Source: Klebsormidium nitens (Eukaryota > Streptophyta > Klebsormidiophyceae > Klebsormidiales > Klebsormidiaceae). Taken from it: a stretch of 64,000 nucleotides of DNA. A model generated the notes under the pieces. It worked only from the letters and a program-made list of their open reading frames with translations. It did not search any database and was not told the DNA's origin. Made by a program: the position numbers and the translations under genes. Where the stretch lies: the NCBI GenBank assembly GCA_000708835.1, contig DF237005.1:101943-165942 (forward strand), written 5' to 3'. The first letter of the stretch is position 1; each line of letters opens with the position of its first letter. Positions 33,972 through 48,900 of this stretch are shown here, in pieces.

Positions 33972-36900
33972 CTAGCGCTTCTGGAAGTTGATGTACCGGA
34001 GCGCCCACGTGGCGACGCTGAAGAAGACGACAATGAAGCCCAGCAGGATGGCGACCACCATGCCCAACAACTCGTGCTTGTATCCGAAGTAACTCCTGCA
34101 AAGATACAGAATGAAGCGCGCTTTCAACAATATTCCGAGGTATATTACTCGTGCTTCTAGCCAGAGCCACCCCGTGCACAAACGAAGGAAAACGCGCTTG
34201 ATAATGGTACTTGCAAGGCCAACAATCCGTGCTTGTACCCGAAGTAACTCCTGCATAGATACCGAAGGAAAGCGCGCGTTGACGGTACTTCGAGGCCCAC
34301 GACTCGTGTTTAACACCAAAGTAACACCCGTCACAGGAGGGGCAAATGAAAATGCTTTCGATGTTTGTGCTTGGCGTCTGCTTGAACCATCTGCAAGCTT
34401 TCAAGAAGAGAGAAGGGTCGACAAGGTTCGACCTTCGAGCGTGTTTCCAAAAGAAAAACCTGACGATGACAATGGACAAGCCGAGGCATGCAGCATGTTT
34501 GGAGAAGGACTCGTCCGTAAGAGAAATAACCCCGGTTCTGAAAAGGCCGCGTTCGGAATCTCCTGCGGCGCGCAGACCTTACTGCTGAACAGTAGCTTTA
34601 CCAAGCTTAGGTTCTCTATTCTTCGAGTTCATCAACCTTTCAGAAACTGAGTGACGTACTTGTTCCGGAAGGGTGCTTACAGCGCAAGACGGGGCCTGAG
34701 ATGAGCCAATCTCGGCACGGTAACGGTATCCGACAAGTTGAAAGAGGGCCTGACGAGAAACGACCGAAGAAGCACCTTGTGCAGGGGCAATCACCGAAGA
34801 ATTCTCGTCACCTGATACACTGAGACGCATCGAAGCAGAGAGTCCCTGAACGTGAGCTGTTAAGCGAGCTTGGGACACGAAGAGAAACGCGGCCCTACCT
34901 GATAAACTCCCTGATCGTGACGGTCGTTCCGTCGGCGTATGTAATCGTCTCATCCGTGATATCGCCAAGCTGAGAGCCAACGATACCGTAGAGAGACCAA
35001 GCAATTGGATTGATGTAGTAGATCCAAACCCACCAACCGGGAATGGCCTGCAAGAATGCAAGCACGAGTGCTGAGTGGTTTTGCAACTTGAATCGCGAAA
35101 CGTGGCAGATAAACTGCGGTTTTGGAGTGAAAGACACGGTCCTTTCGCACCCCAGATGCGCTTGCCTTTGGGCCATCTCCAGACGAGCTATGCGCCAAAA
35201 AGGACCCGCGTCCTCACTCGGTTCCGTTCGAACAGACAAAATTGGAAGAGCAGTTGTACGAATGGAGAATGGACCGAATGAATGAGGGACTAAACAATGT
35301 TGTGCGACCTCGAGCCCGGTGTAAGACCACGGGGAACGTGCCGGTTCCATAAGCCCATGCAAACGAGGCTTCGTACGGTAACACCCCGGACACTAGTATC
35401 GTCTCTTTGCTTATTATCCTGATAAGCAGAATCAGTTCACACCAAGGTGCTCATAGGTTGAGATCCACAGGTTGGCACGAGCATCGGACTATTCCAGACG
35501 TAGAACATCGGCCGAAATGCACGTGTGTTGCTCACCGGTAAGGGTGCAGGAGAAGAGGGTCCAGAGAAAGAAAATGCTGCAGACTTTCAAGTTCCTCGAA
35601 ATGGACACGTGTCGCTCACCCGTTAGGACAAGAGGACCCCGAGAACAAATCCACGAAAAGATCGAAGTGACTGCAGCCAAAATGGACACGTGTCGCTCAC
35701 CGGTTGGGGGATGAGGAAGCCGGAGAAGAGATTCCAGAGGAAGTAGAAGAGGACGCTGGTGACTTGCGCGAGCTGCACGCTGGGCGTTATGGCGATCGCC
35801 ATGATTCCGTAGTAGGTGAACAGGAACAGCGTCAGGAACATGAAGAGCAGGTACCACAGGAACTTGGCGGCGGCCCACTCCCAGGACACCAGAGCGTAGG
35901 TGACAACGGAGTAAAGAATGGTCTGGACCAAACTGCAGGGCAAAGGAAGGAATAAATCAGTTCAATAAGCGGACCAAGAGAAAGGCCAAGAAACCTCAGT
36001 TTTGTGAAGAATGAAGGGCAGGTACCACAGGAAATGGGCGGCGGTCCACTCCCAGGACACCAGTGCGTAGGTGGCGACGGAGTAAAGAATAGTCTGAACC
36101 AAACTGCAGATAAAACAGGAGGGAAATGTCGATTTGAAAAGAGGGCAAGAAAGAAGGTCCAGGGAGATCGTGAAGTTGAGAGATACAGTGCAGGAACTTG
36201 GCGAAGGCCCACTCCCAGGACACGAGAGCATAGTGGACTACGGAATAAAGGATCGTCTGAACCAAGGTGCAAGGGGGATAACAACATCTGCGTTTAGAAA
36301 GTGGACTTGCAGGAACGCCAAGGGACATCAAAAGTATGTGGAAGTCAAGAGCAGATGCCACGGGAATATGGCGGCGGTCCCCTCCGAGAAACCAGGGCGT
36401 AGGTGACGACCGAATATAGCATGGTCTGAACCAAACTGTACGGAAAGCGAAAGCAAGCGGGCTTGGAATCTGGTGACTAGGATGAAGACTGAAGGATTGA
36501 AATAGATTCTGCCAAGTGTAGAGCAGACACTAGAGGAACTTGGCAGCGTTCCACTCCAGAGAAACGAGGTGACAACGGAGTGAGACATGGTCTAGAACCA
36601 AGCTTTCGAGACAGAGGGTAAACGAAAGTAACGAGGTTTGGGAGAGGGGGGCGAGGACTCGGAGAGTATTGCTGACTGCGTCTAGAGTAAGGAGCAAAGT
36701 GCGACTCAAAGATACGTCGATTGGGTGTCCATGCTATACGGCATGTCTTCAGAGAGGAGAAGAAATGGCAACAAATTCAGGAGAGACTATCTGAAGCTGG
36801 ACGAGTCTTCCGACGTTTCAAGGTCCGTCAAAATTCTGCCCGAAGCAACCGTAATTCTCCAGCTGATCAGACCAAGAGCACGTACGTTCCGTCCGCTCGC

Positions 36901-39900
36901 GAACTCGGACGCATCGTCAGATTCCGGAAGCTATATCAGAGCAGGGCAAAAGCTATGCAGTTCGTTGCTTACCAGTAGGGAAGCTCCACGACGCCCTGGA
37001 AGCACGAAGGAAATCGTGTCAGTCATGAAACGAGACCGGTAGCTCACAAGTGCAATCCTGTGCAGCCAATCAAGCAGTAGAAGGAGCCAGCCTGCGAAAA
37101 GTCTTTAGATCCGACTATCGGAATCTCTCGATTTGTCAAGTCAGATGCATACGGTAGTGAAGTGACGGGTCCAAGACGTTACAACAAAACCCTTGAGCCA
37201 TTACGTCTCTAGACGCCTCAGCTCATCGCACAAAAACCGTGTGGCAAAAGGCACAATTCCACGCCCCATGACATTCTCAACTTCAGGCATTCAAGATATC
37301 GAACCCGTTTCCCATAGTGGTCCTTTGAATTCGCAAGTCATCAGCAAGACCTCGGCGAGGGGGCGCCGCGAAATGCGTGCGCCACACAAGCCCAAAACCC
37401 TGATCCTGAGAATACCCCCTGGAAACCCTAGAAGCTTGAACACTCGCAAAACGCATCTCACCACAGCAAGAGCGTGCGGCAGCGGGGCACCCGCGCCCCA
37501 AAAACAAACCCCCAACCCCTAAACCCCATACATAGAAATCCTGTGAATCTATAACCTTATTTAAGACCTAAAACTCCTTGCATTTTACAGCGGCAAGAGC
37601 GCACGAGACGCGCACTAAAATTAGCGCGATGCTATTCTTGGAACCCTGATCCTTAGAAATCGTAAACCCCACGAGGCTAGAAATGGATCTTACCGCGGCA
37701 AGAGCATACGGCAGAGGCGCGTACATCCCCGCAGGCCGCTCGCGGTAGCTGACCGCGCGCTCGATGGCGATCACGGGCTGCACATTGTTGGCGTTGTTGA
37801 CGCCCAGCATCAAGACGACGAGGTAGAGCGCGCCCATAACTGCGGAGGGGGTTGAGAAGCATGGTTAAGATGCGGGTTAAGGTCTGATGGTTAACGATCA
37901 GGCATGCAGAGTATGCTCAGAAAGGTCGATAGCAACCACGGGCTGCACTCCAATCACAATCCAACGCGTTCTAACCTAATGGATGCAAGAGGACTTGGTG
38001 TTCAACTCTCACCGTTGACACGTCCCCAAACCACGAACTGACGCACTCTGACCCAGTTCTCGAAAACAAGAATAATAATTAACCCTCACGGTTAAGCACG
38101 TCCTGCTGCGTGCCCCGCTCGGAGCCAAGCCCCAGAAATTCCGTCCCGACTTCGATTACCAGATGAACCCGCACTTTCCGGCTGTCTGAAGGACAACACA
38201 ATGCGATTCTAACCCGGTTCTTCCAAAGTAAGGTTAGCGGATAACCACTTACTGTTAAGGACGTCCTGCTGCGTGCCCCGCTCGGAGCCGAGGCCTAGGA
38301 AGACCGTCCCAATGATGAGCGCGATCACGAGCGTGAAGAAATAGCGTATGGCGTTGTACTCCGGGAAGCGCCAGTACGTTTTGGAGTTCTTCCACACGAG
38401 CGCCTCAAACTGCACAGCCCAGCTGCGAGCGTAGACCGTGTCGAACTTGAGGGGCTCGGTGTCGGGGGGAGGGGTGGCCAGCTCGGCGATCAGCGCGGTG
38501 GTCTGCCTGCAGGGTTAAGGGGTGGGTTCAGGCACGTGCGAGTTCATGATCTGAGAAACTTTTCTGTTGAAAAAAAATTACAGCCGTCACCAGACCCCCT
38601 GGCAGTCCTCAAGAGCCAGATTTGCAAGGGGCAAATCCATTCGCCCATGATGGATGCAAATTTTCCAAAGCGAAGGTGCTTGCCTATTTGATCAAAGATT
38701 GTGCTGAAAGCGTGCAGCGTGCAGCAGTGTGAATAAGCCATATACTTTCCACTTGCTGACCGACCTCAGAACCATCTTATCCAACGAAAGCAATTCGTTC
38801 GCAACCCCGTACCTCTTGGGTTCAAGGATTACCTCGTATCTTTGAACCCAAACTCTCAGCAGCTCAACCACAGAAGGTTAGCAGCCCAAAACCCCAGAAT
38901 TCTAGCAGTACAAATTCCAAACCGCTCACTTGAAAAGCGTAGACTCGCGGTAAATCTCCGCAAAGTCGCCAATCTTCTTCTCCATGGCCGGCGTGCTGAT
39001 CTCCAGCATCCACGTGGACGGATTGTAGCCGTCCTTGATTCCCGGGATGCCGTCGATCTGCGTAAAGTACTCCACCAGGATCGCAGAGTCCTTTCCCAGG
39101 GGCCCGCAGTAGACCGTGTGCCCGCCCCGCTTGAGAAGGAGCAGCTCGTCGAAAGTCTCGAAGATGTCAATGCTCGGCTGATGAATACTGTACGGAGACG
39201 GGATTGAGAGATCTAAACAAGTACTAGAAAGATGGCTTCTTTGGCATTTATTATCGAAAGGTCATCAAAGTGGTACGAGAGACTGATTTGCAGCTCGTCG
39301 AAGGTCTCGAAGATGTCGATGCTGGGTCGGTGAATGCTGTGCAGGGACGAAATAAAACAATCGGAACGGAACGTCAAGTTATCCTGGTACTTTCGTCTCA
39401 CTTACAAGCTGCAATCGTTGGCTTTTGCTTCGTCAAGCTAACCGGATACCTTCATATGCTGCATTGAGTGGGGGCCAGAGAACGAAATTGGGTAGGTGGG
39501 ACGAAAGAGTGGCTAGTTGTCCTTACAGGAGATGATCGGAGCAATCCCAAGAATGCCTGTTCTTGCGCAACCGATACAGGGCCAGTCTTGGCAGCGACAC
39601 TGAAAAGCTGCTAGAGAAAAAGCTGCTCAATGCCGTTAGGAGCAGGTTTGACATGAGCAGCTCATCAGGTGAGCTGTTAAGAGAAGCCCGCCGTCTCACT
39701 GGGTCGGAAGATATCGGCTAAGGGAAGAGACGGGGCAGAAAGAGAGGGTATTGGATGATATGCAACTTACGTGCAGACGACGGTCCGTCCAGTGTCCACT
39801 GTGTTGCGGACGGCCCTCATGACAATGGCGGCGGCGCGCGCATCCAAACCTGTCAAGAAAGATTCTTAGTCAGATCAGGTCGTTTAGTTTCGGAGCAGAA

Positions 39901-42900
39901 GCTTGCCACAAGGGCCCAGGCTTCTGTGAACACGCAACAGCGAACAAAATGTTGATAATCTTTCACTGCTTCCGTCAGCAGGACCCACGTATCAGTTCAC
40001 GTTAACCAGCCCGCAGTCGGTGACTTCCAGCAGAGCAGAGTAGCACTCGGGTTGTCCTCAAAACCGCATGACTTGGATCCAAATCGTAGAGCAGACCTGT
40101 TTTCAATGCCGTCACTTGCAAGGAATAGAGTTAAGACGGGGGCCCTTGCGGTGTCACGCAAGCACACTTTTTCAACGTCGGGTTCCGAGGTGCTTCGTAT
40201 CTGCTGCAGGCTCGCTCATGATGAGTGTAAAAGGTTTAGCGACCAGTTCCTGGCAGGATGAGCCACATAAGCTGCTCTTCTGAAACGGAGTTATCAAAAC
40301 CCTTTCACTTGACCAATTCTTGCTTACCTGACGTTGGCTCGTCCATGAATATGATGGACGGGTTAGCGACTAACTCCACGGCGATGGTCAACCGCTTCCG
40401 CTGCTCCACCGACAGACCACTGATCCCGGGCAGTCCAACCAGGGCGTCCCGGAGGGTGGTTAGCTCAACCAGCTCCATAACCTCGTCCACAAACCTCTGC
40501 ACGAAAGGACGGGGAGGGCGTGATTCCAGAAGCCAAGCTTGAGGTGCTGGGTGAATTGCCTGTATCTTTAAGGGGAGGTCTATTGACGTTAACGAATGAG
40601 TACTCGACATAGAACAAAACACTGTTCAATGCTTTCCGGTCATGTTGGAATATACAAACGCTACTAGCATGCTCTCGATTCCAAGGGTCGAAAGGGCAAA
40701 TAAATATTTTTGACACAAATTAATTGTGATTGATTAAGAAGCGTCGGCTCGGGAGCACTTGAAAACCCCTTCCCTAAACCCTCAGCGTCTTAACATTCAG
40801 AAACTTGAAACCAAAACCTGCTGCTCACCCCGTGCGTCGGCTTCTCGTCCTCCTAAGAATGGCCAAATTTTAAAAGCCCTAGACACACTAAAACCCCCAA
40901 ACCCCGCGGCTCACCTCGCGCGTCGGCTTGTCGACCTGCGACGGCAGGCGCAGCCAGGCCGAGTAGACGAGCGCCTCACGCACGGTCGCCTGCGGGGAGT
41001 GGATGTCAAACTGCTCCACGTAGCCCGACACGCGCGCGAACGTCGCGTGCTCCTTCGGGTGGCCCGAGATGCGGACGTCACCCGTGATGTAACCCCCTGC
41101 GGCAAACAGAAAGAGTTCCTTGGCCTTAGGTAAAGCGGGTTTGCAACACAGGTGGGGTTAGGTAGGGGGTTAGGGTGCGTGCAGGTGCGGAGCAGGTGAT
41201 CATTGGGTTAGGATTATAGTGAAACCCAAAAAGCTTACTGTTCGCTGGGCTAATAATATTCGTCATCCCAAGCACACGAAAGACCGAGTCTCTTTATGAG
41301 GACTGAAGCGTCGTTTTTCTGAGACAGGTTCTTATTGGTGCTTGGAAAACGAGCCGGTTATGACGGCGAGCTTCGACACACGCTAGTCCGGCAAAAAGTA
41401 GTGATAAGCGAGCACAATCCTGAAGCTGGTGCAAGCACAATGACACAGCGCGGCACAAAAGTCGAGGCTACAAGGAAAACGGTCACCAACGGCCATGAAC
41501 AACGCTGAGGCGAACACTCTGGAAGCAGCGCAGGCAAAGAGTGCGCACGCGAAACGGACTTTCAGCACAGCCAAGAGAGTCGAAGCGCAAGCTTGATATT
41601 GAATCATAGATCGTCGCTCACCTGTTTTCCGCCCTGCCAGCACGTCCATCAGCGTCGTCTTTCCGGCGCCGGACACGCCCATGAGCGCCGTCAGCACTCC
41701 GGGGCGGAACGCTCCGCTCACGGAATGGAGCAGCTGCAGCTTGGAGCCCTTGGGCTGGCCGGAATCCGCCGCCATGTCCGCCGGCATGTCGACGGAGTAG
41801 CAGACGTCGGAGAACGTCATGACGAGGGGCTCGAATGGCAGGACCATTCCCTTGCGGGCTTCCCCCCCGGAAGCGACAAAACTGTTGCGGTAGTCGAGGT
41901 TCGACGGCTGGGGGCGGCCGAGCGAACGTTGGAGGCTTAGAGAGTGGCGGAGGCCGCTGCGGGATGGCTGGGCCAGGGGATCCGCTAGGGGGACCGCGAT
42001 GGCGACTTCGCCGGTGGCTGGAACGAGAGACGCGAGGATGAGTTGGTTGGCTAACAAGCGCTCATTACGCACGCAGGCAGTGCTCGAAGCTTACGTAGAC
42101 AGAAAGAACAAGCGTGGAGAAAGCTGGTCGAATCGCCGATCGCTAGGACCACCACGCGGCAAAAGCTAGAGACGCAAGTGAGCGGAAGAGCGGAAGCTAG
42201 CGAGCATCATGGTGTGAGCAGACCTCTAAACAAAGACTTCAAAGAAAGAATCCAAGTACTTTCTTCTCGCTTTGTTCCACGCAGTAGCGGGCAGTTCAAC
42301 ACTAAGCATGTGCTACGATCGTGATCAGCATCCCAGCAGATTCTCCGCGACTTGCACCCTTTTTTATCCAGGTATAACCTTTACTGGCGCACTGCATACG
42401 TGAACTCACGCACTGTAAAAGTGTACGAGCCTCACCATGAGCCGGAGCGTTTGGAGCCGGTGCGTGTGACCCATTCGCCACGTCACCCATCTCAATGACG
42501 GCGTCACTAGCCGACTGCGGCTCGTCCTCTTGAATGGCACTCAGGCTGTGCACCTTGCTCGACTCGTGCTTGCTGCCCTTGCGTCGCTCCAGCACCTGCT
42601 CCTCCGGCATGGCGCCGACGGTCTTGCCGAAAGCTGCAGAAAGAGGACAAGAAAAGATTTCAAATTGGCTGTCTTGTTTTGTAGTAGGCTGATTGAGTAG
42701 GAAGTTTGGGGCTGTGCATCATCGCGATTTACGCTTGCTGCCCTTGCGCCGCTTCAACACCTGCTCCTCCGGCATGGCGCCAACGGTCTTGCCAAACGCT
42801 GCAAAAGTAGGTAGAGCGGATAAATATTGCGGGTAGTAATCCAAGTAAAACAAATCAGAGCCGAGAACCGTAGGAAGGAATGCCTGTCTGATCCCACAAT

Positions 42901-45900
42901 TTTGGGTCTCCATTGCAAGCCAGTATTGTCGGAGTCTCCCTGACGAAGGTTTTCTGATGACCGCGAAAAAAGCGCCGGCAGGGAGGCCGACCTTGGAACT
43001 TTGAGGAGCGGGTCTTGGCTCATGACCAAAACATTTGTGTCTCAACTTGTGTCATCCTCAGGCTTCGTGCGGACACCAGGAAACACTTCGCCGCTTGTCA
43101 CGGAGAGCAACCTTTCCAAAGACCCAAGCAATCCGCTGGCAATCTTTAGCTTTCCGTTCCTGCAAGCATCTGACCTTCCAGCACGCAGTCGACCGTTCTT
43201 CTCTGATGCCAAGAGCCACTTTTATCACGAGACCAAGCGAGACTTACGAGAGAAACCACTTTCAACTGATGGTCAAGCGACACTCACAAAACAAGCGACT
43301 CACCGGGAATGTTATCAAACGCCAGCACCAGCAGTCCGTTGAAGATCACCGCAAACCCGAGCAGGGTCCCGACGCCGATCCAGACCCAGTTCACATCGGT
43401 GTGAAGGCCCCGCTGCAAAAGCACGGCGTCACCCAAAGTAGCGCCGGTACTATTTGAAGTGTTGGGGACATTCCAGCGGTGCGCCTTGAACTCGTTGACG
43501 GCGAGCGCGTTCTGGGCGTAGGTCAGCGGAGAGATCCAGTAGGCCCACACCCACCACGGGTGGATGTCCTCTGCGAAACGAGAAGCAATTCTTACTTCCG
43601 GTCTTCATTCGATTTTAAGGGAGTTTTTTCTTGATGTCCTCTTCGTTCCGTTTGTCAACAACGACGGCTACGCTCGATCTCGAAAGGACATGTTGAAAAG
43701 CTGGAGAACTCTTTGCGAGTGTGCTGAACCGAATCTGGAAAGCAAAGGAAATAAGCGCTGAACCACGCACATGATTGCCAGGATGAACCCCCTGCAGACG
43801 ATCAGCGCTAGAAAGCAGAACGTAAAGCAGAACGTCTCGCGCAAGGTCGAGGGATCACTCTACTAAATCAAGGAGCGAATGCGGGTTGTAGGAGCAAGGA
43901 CACGAACCCTTAACAAAGACCCTCTCCGTAGTGGTAAAATGTTCGGATCGTGTCATAACCTTCTGAACTTACGTTTCGCCAGGATGCACCCCCCGCAGAC
44001 GAGCAGCACCAGGAAGCAGAACGTGCAAGGTAAGCGCCAGTATTCTAGTCGCGGTCAGAGAACCAGTCAGCTAAGGATTGCTAAGTGGTTCTCTAAAAGG
44101 GGCAAATCCGGACTGTAGACGACCCCTTGTCACAGACCTTCTCCGTAGTGGTAGAGAGAGCGACCTGTCATGATGCCATCTGGACTTACGTTTGGCCAGG
44201 ATGAATCCCCCGCAAACGAGCAGCACCAGGAAGCAGAACGTTCCGCCGGTGTTCGCGGTGACGAGCGTCCGCCCCAACGCGCCCACCAGGCGGAACAGCC
44301 CCACCGCCATCACTTGCGTGGCAACTAGGACGAGGATGAAAATGAAGAAGTGCTGCGCCTCAGGGGCCATTCCCACAACGTAGTAGACGATGGACGTCCA
44401 CACGACGGTCTCGATGATGCAGTATGGGAGTTCCAGGAAGGCGGTGGGGAAGGTGTAGGCCCAACCGGGGTAGAACAGGTTGTCGCGCTGCTTGCAGAAG
44501 ACGGGCAGGCGTTGCACCTGCGAGAGTAGGACCCTGTGTTCGTCTCCGAGTTAAGCTTTCGAGGTTTAGTCTTAATGCTGTATTTCTGATCTGAGGCTTC
44601 AAGTTTAGAAGAGGCGGGGAAGGTGTTCGCCCAATCGGGGTAGAACAAATTGTCACGCTGCTGGCAAGAAGACGGGCTGGGCCTAGTATCTAAGCTAGGT
44701 TACTCGGTCAAGAAAAGTTCTGAGCTTAGTCAGATGGGTTAAGAAGGGTTTGAGTCTGACCGTAAGCGCGACGTTGGCGAAGCGGGATCATGTGGCGAAG
44801 ACAAGGTGGAAAGATAACGGCGCGTGTGAGTCAAATCAGGTCAAGACCAACTGAGTTGGGTCAAGCTGGGTGAGATGGGTGAAACGGGTTAAGAACTAAC
44901 CGTAAGCGTGACGTTGGTAAAGCCAGAGAATACGAGGAAGACGAGGCTGAAGAAGAGGCGCCCACTAAGCTGATTGCTTTCAATGAGTCAAGAAGGTTAA
45001 GCTCGGTCAACCTAGATTAAGTAGCAGCTAACTTCAGTGGGTAGAGGCTGACCGTGAGCGTAACGTTGGTGAAGCCGGAGAACATGAGGAAGACGAGGCT
45101 GAAGAAGAGGACGCCCAGGTACAGCCCGCCGTCCGCAATGTTGTCCGGGCTCAGGGTCGTCCGCAGGAATGTCGTCGCCGAGATGATGGCCACGATAGCA
45201 CACTGCAGGGGGGAAAGAGCAGGCTGTAAGATTGGATTTCAAGCTTTGTAAGTGCACCTGGCATTTGGGGGTGGAGTTTATTCGTGCAAGGTGGGCGACA
45301 CCGAAAAAGAACCCGCGCTCAGATGGTCGCCAGATAGTGTCGGGGGAGGTTGACCAATGATGGCGTCACAAGGGAAGCAAAAACGGGCTAAGAGTGGGTC
45401 GATAAATAGATGACTGAAAAGGTCAACATTTTCCGTTGCCTAAACGAGTCCCGAGAGGGCGACGAGTTGTCGCCTTTCTGGGAGAAAGGATAGCAACACT
45501 TGTCTCTCAGGTGGACGTACTCTTCACGTGAAGATTCTCAAACAGACACTTGCAACAGACGAGCTTGGGAAGCGGGAAAAAAAGGCGACGTGAGCCCGCC
45601 GCCAGGCTCACCATGGTCGCCCGGAAGACCCACAGAAACGAGTTGCGCCGCACCAGAATGATCTCCCGGTGCCACAGCGCCTTATACAACTCATAGCCCT
45701 TAAGCCCGTATCGCTGCGTGGTCAACGCATGCGGGTTGCTCTTCTCTTTCGGAAAGGGCGACGCCAAAGTCTGCGCCGTGAGACGCCCGACTTCGAACTC
45801 GGCAAACGCCGCGACAAAGTCTTGGACGGACACGTGGCGGTACGGCTCGGAGCGGCACCAGTATTGCTGCAGCGAAGATCTTTGTCAAAATTTGGAGTCG

Positions 45901-48900
45901 TAAAGCTTGTCACAATCGGTCGACTGAGGATTTCAAGTCGTGTTGCTGATGTACTCGAACATAACTGGGCAAGTCACTTTATAGGGACAGATTTTGACAG
46001 AAGCTGCTCCTCGCACATACGCTCCTGGTGGCTTGACGAATCAGTACACTGTTAATCATCAGGTCCAATTATACCCTGCGTTGAAAAAACCCTCCAAAGG
46101 ATGCATCGATCTCCTAAAGTTGCTTGAAACTCGTTGCACCGACCTGGGGCAACAGCTCTGACGCTGGTCCCTTCTTCACAAAAAAAGCTCCTGAGAACTC
46201 TACCAAGCCCTCCGTACCCAAGATTGTCAAGCGGCAGAGAGCCCGGCCCAAGTTCCCCTCGAGAAATGTTCAAAGAATCTTATCGTGTGCTATCTTTCCG
46301 GCTATTTCTTTTTGGAGGTCACTTCTTGCAGGGAGTTTACGAAGCCCTTCCTGCCCGAGATCTTGAAGCCGCACAGCTCAAAAAGATCTTCTAGAAGTTC
46401 TCGGACTCGAACTATTGTACCAACTCACCGGCTGGTCTTTCTTGGAGGTCACTTCTTGCAGGAAGTCCGCGACGCCCTTCCTGCCCGGGATCTTGAAGCC
46501 GCACAGCTCGAAGAACTCGAGGACGCGCTCACGTGGGCCGAAGTAGACCACGTGGCCCTCGGAGAGCAGGCAGATCTGCAGAACGGAGCAGCCACGTGGC
46601 GGTCAGCCAAGGGCTTCCCGCAGCGCGCCATAGCGCGCCACAAAAACGCGATTCATAATGCGCATCATCCACGAAAGCATAACGACTTGTTTTGAGTGAA
46701 GTCCGGGGAGAACAGAGTATGGGAAGTACGGAACGCCTCGCGTCTTTGAAAGCGCGAAGACCTCGGGCGGGTTTGACAGCACCCCGCGACACATGACAAT
46801 ATGATCCGGAACGGCTCAAGGTTTGCTCACAACATCAAACAATCTGAAAGTACAGAGCATGAGAAGGATAAGCAGCGAAAGTACGAAAGAAACTCACATC
46901 GTCGAAGAGCTTGATGACATCCAACGCCGGTTGATGGGGCGCGACACAAACATGGTCGAAAATGTTCAATCTTTTATCCACGAACGCAAAAGTCTCCGTC
47001 ATTGAAAGTATCAAAACAGGAACGAGAGCACTGGAAAAGGCAGAAAAGCTCACGTCATCAAAGAGCTCGAAGACCTCGGGCGCAGGTTGCAGCAGTGCGA
47101 TGCAGACGGTGGTCTCCAGGATGTGGCAGTAGCGCTGCAGGCTCTGCACGATCTCGAACGTCGTGCTACTGTCGAGGCCCGTCGAAATCTCGTCCATGAA
47201 GTGCACGTTCATCGGGCCCACCAGCATCTCGCCTGGAACAAGGGTTAGCAACCGGCTTAAGGAGTAGTTAGCACGGGAGTGATTGATTTATTGTGTTGAT
47301 GTTTATGAGTGTGTGAGGCCTACAAACCCCGTCGACATGTTGTGCACGTTCATCGGCCCAACCAGCATCTCGCCTGCCCCAAGGTTGAAAAGCTGGGTCA
47401 GGAGCGCTTAACAAGGACTGGGGTGACCAGAGCTTAGAAGGTCGCCCGTAAAGAGGTTGAGCGGGCTCAAGAGCACAGCTGCCAATGCCCAACGAAGTCT
47501 CTTTCACGAAGCTCGTATTCCTCGAGCCCACGAGCTTTCGCCGGCCAGAACTTGGGGTTCCGATGGAAGTTAGGCAATGGCTAAGGGGATAACCCCCGGG
47601 TCAAGAAGAGCCTAACCAGGCTCAAGAGCAGAGCTGCGAAGGCCGTCAGCCTACTACGTGGACTAAGTCTGGACTTCTGCGGCGGTTCTCTGAAGTACGA
47701 ATAAATGACAAGAATATTGAGAAGGCCTGAAACATAATACAGCAAAGCCGGAAAAAAGATCCCAAAACCTTACCCGTGGTAACCCGCTTCTTCTGCCCCC
47801 CCGAGATGCCCCGCAGCATCTCGTTACCGACCACGGTATCCGCGCACATGTCCAAACCCAGGAGCTTCAGAATGTAGTCGGTCATGATGTGGTTCGGCGT
47901 CCCGCCCAGCGCGCTCGCCTTCACGAACGCGTCGATCGCGGGGTCCGGCAGAATGCGCTGCTCCTTCTCGCGCCGCAACAACTCGCGCAAAAGCTCTGCA
48001 AAGAAGGGAAGGCAAAGACTTGGTGGGTCATACTACATTGGCCCTCAGTAACGTCTGAGGAGGCCCCTGTCTCGTCCGTAACACACGCCAACGGCCAGAC
48101 TCGGCAAAACGTATATGTAGAAGCCCTTACTGTGTATACCACCAGTACTTCCGGTCTAAGTCTCAATACTCCAGTCGTTATTGAGTATTATGGAACCAAA
48201 TGGGTCTATACGACCTTCGCGCACGCCAAGTGCTGTCGCCCTACGCCTTCGAAAAATGATTTGTGCCTAAAACACCTTTCAGATGTCGCTTTCGTGCACA
48301 AGAATTCGTGCACAAGAAGCTCTGACAAGATCGACGCCTTGTGTCATCACAGAAGAGCGAGGCAGAAGAAAATCCTCCGTTTAAGCAGATCTCGATGGCC
48401 CTACTGAGCTCTTGGATCAATTTCAATGTTGTACACAGCGTTTCATGACAGTTCCCAGTATACTCAAAGTTTCCGGACTGTCCGGGACGCTTCAACACGC
48501 AACCGCGTAGTCAGTACCTTCGCGGGCGCCCACGCCCTGGACGCGCGCGGAGAAGTCGAACGTTTCCCGGACGGTCAGCTCGCCGATGTGCGTGTCCGTC
48601 TGGCTGATGTAGCTCGCCGTGCGCTGCGGGACGAACTCCGCGAAAGTGTGCCCGTTGTACGTGATAGACCCAGACGTTTTGACGTTCCTGCACGGGTTAA
48701 GAATCCAGTTTAAACCCGACAAGCTTGGAAACTATCCCGGCTCCTTTTGACGTTCCTGCTCAGAATAGGAAACCGATCAATACCCGGCAGCTTTGGAAAC
48801 TACTTCAGGCCGGGATAACCGGCTACGTGGAAGGGGTGAAACTTTGAAGCTCCGGTGTGGAGAAGAAGCCGGTATAATTGAAGATTTTGTTTTGCGAGCT

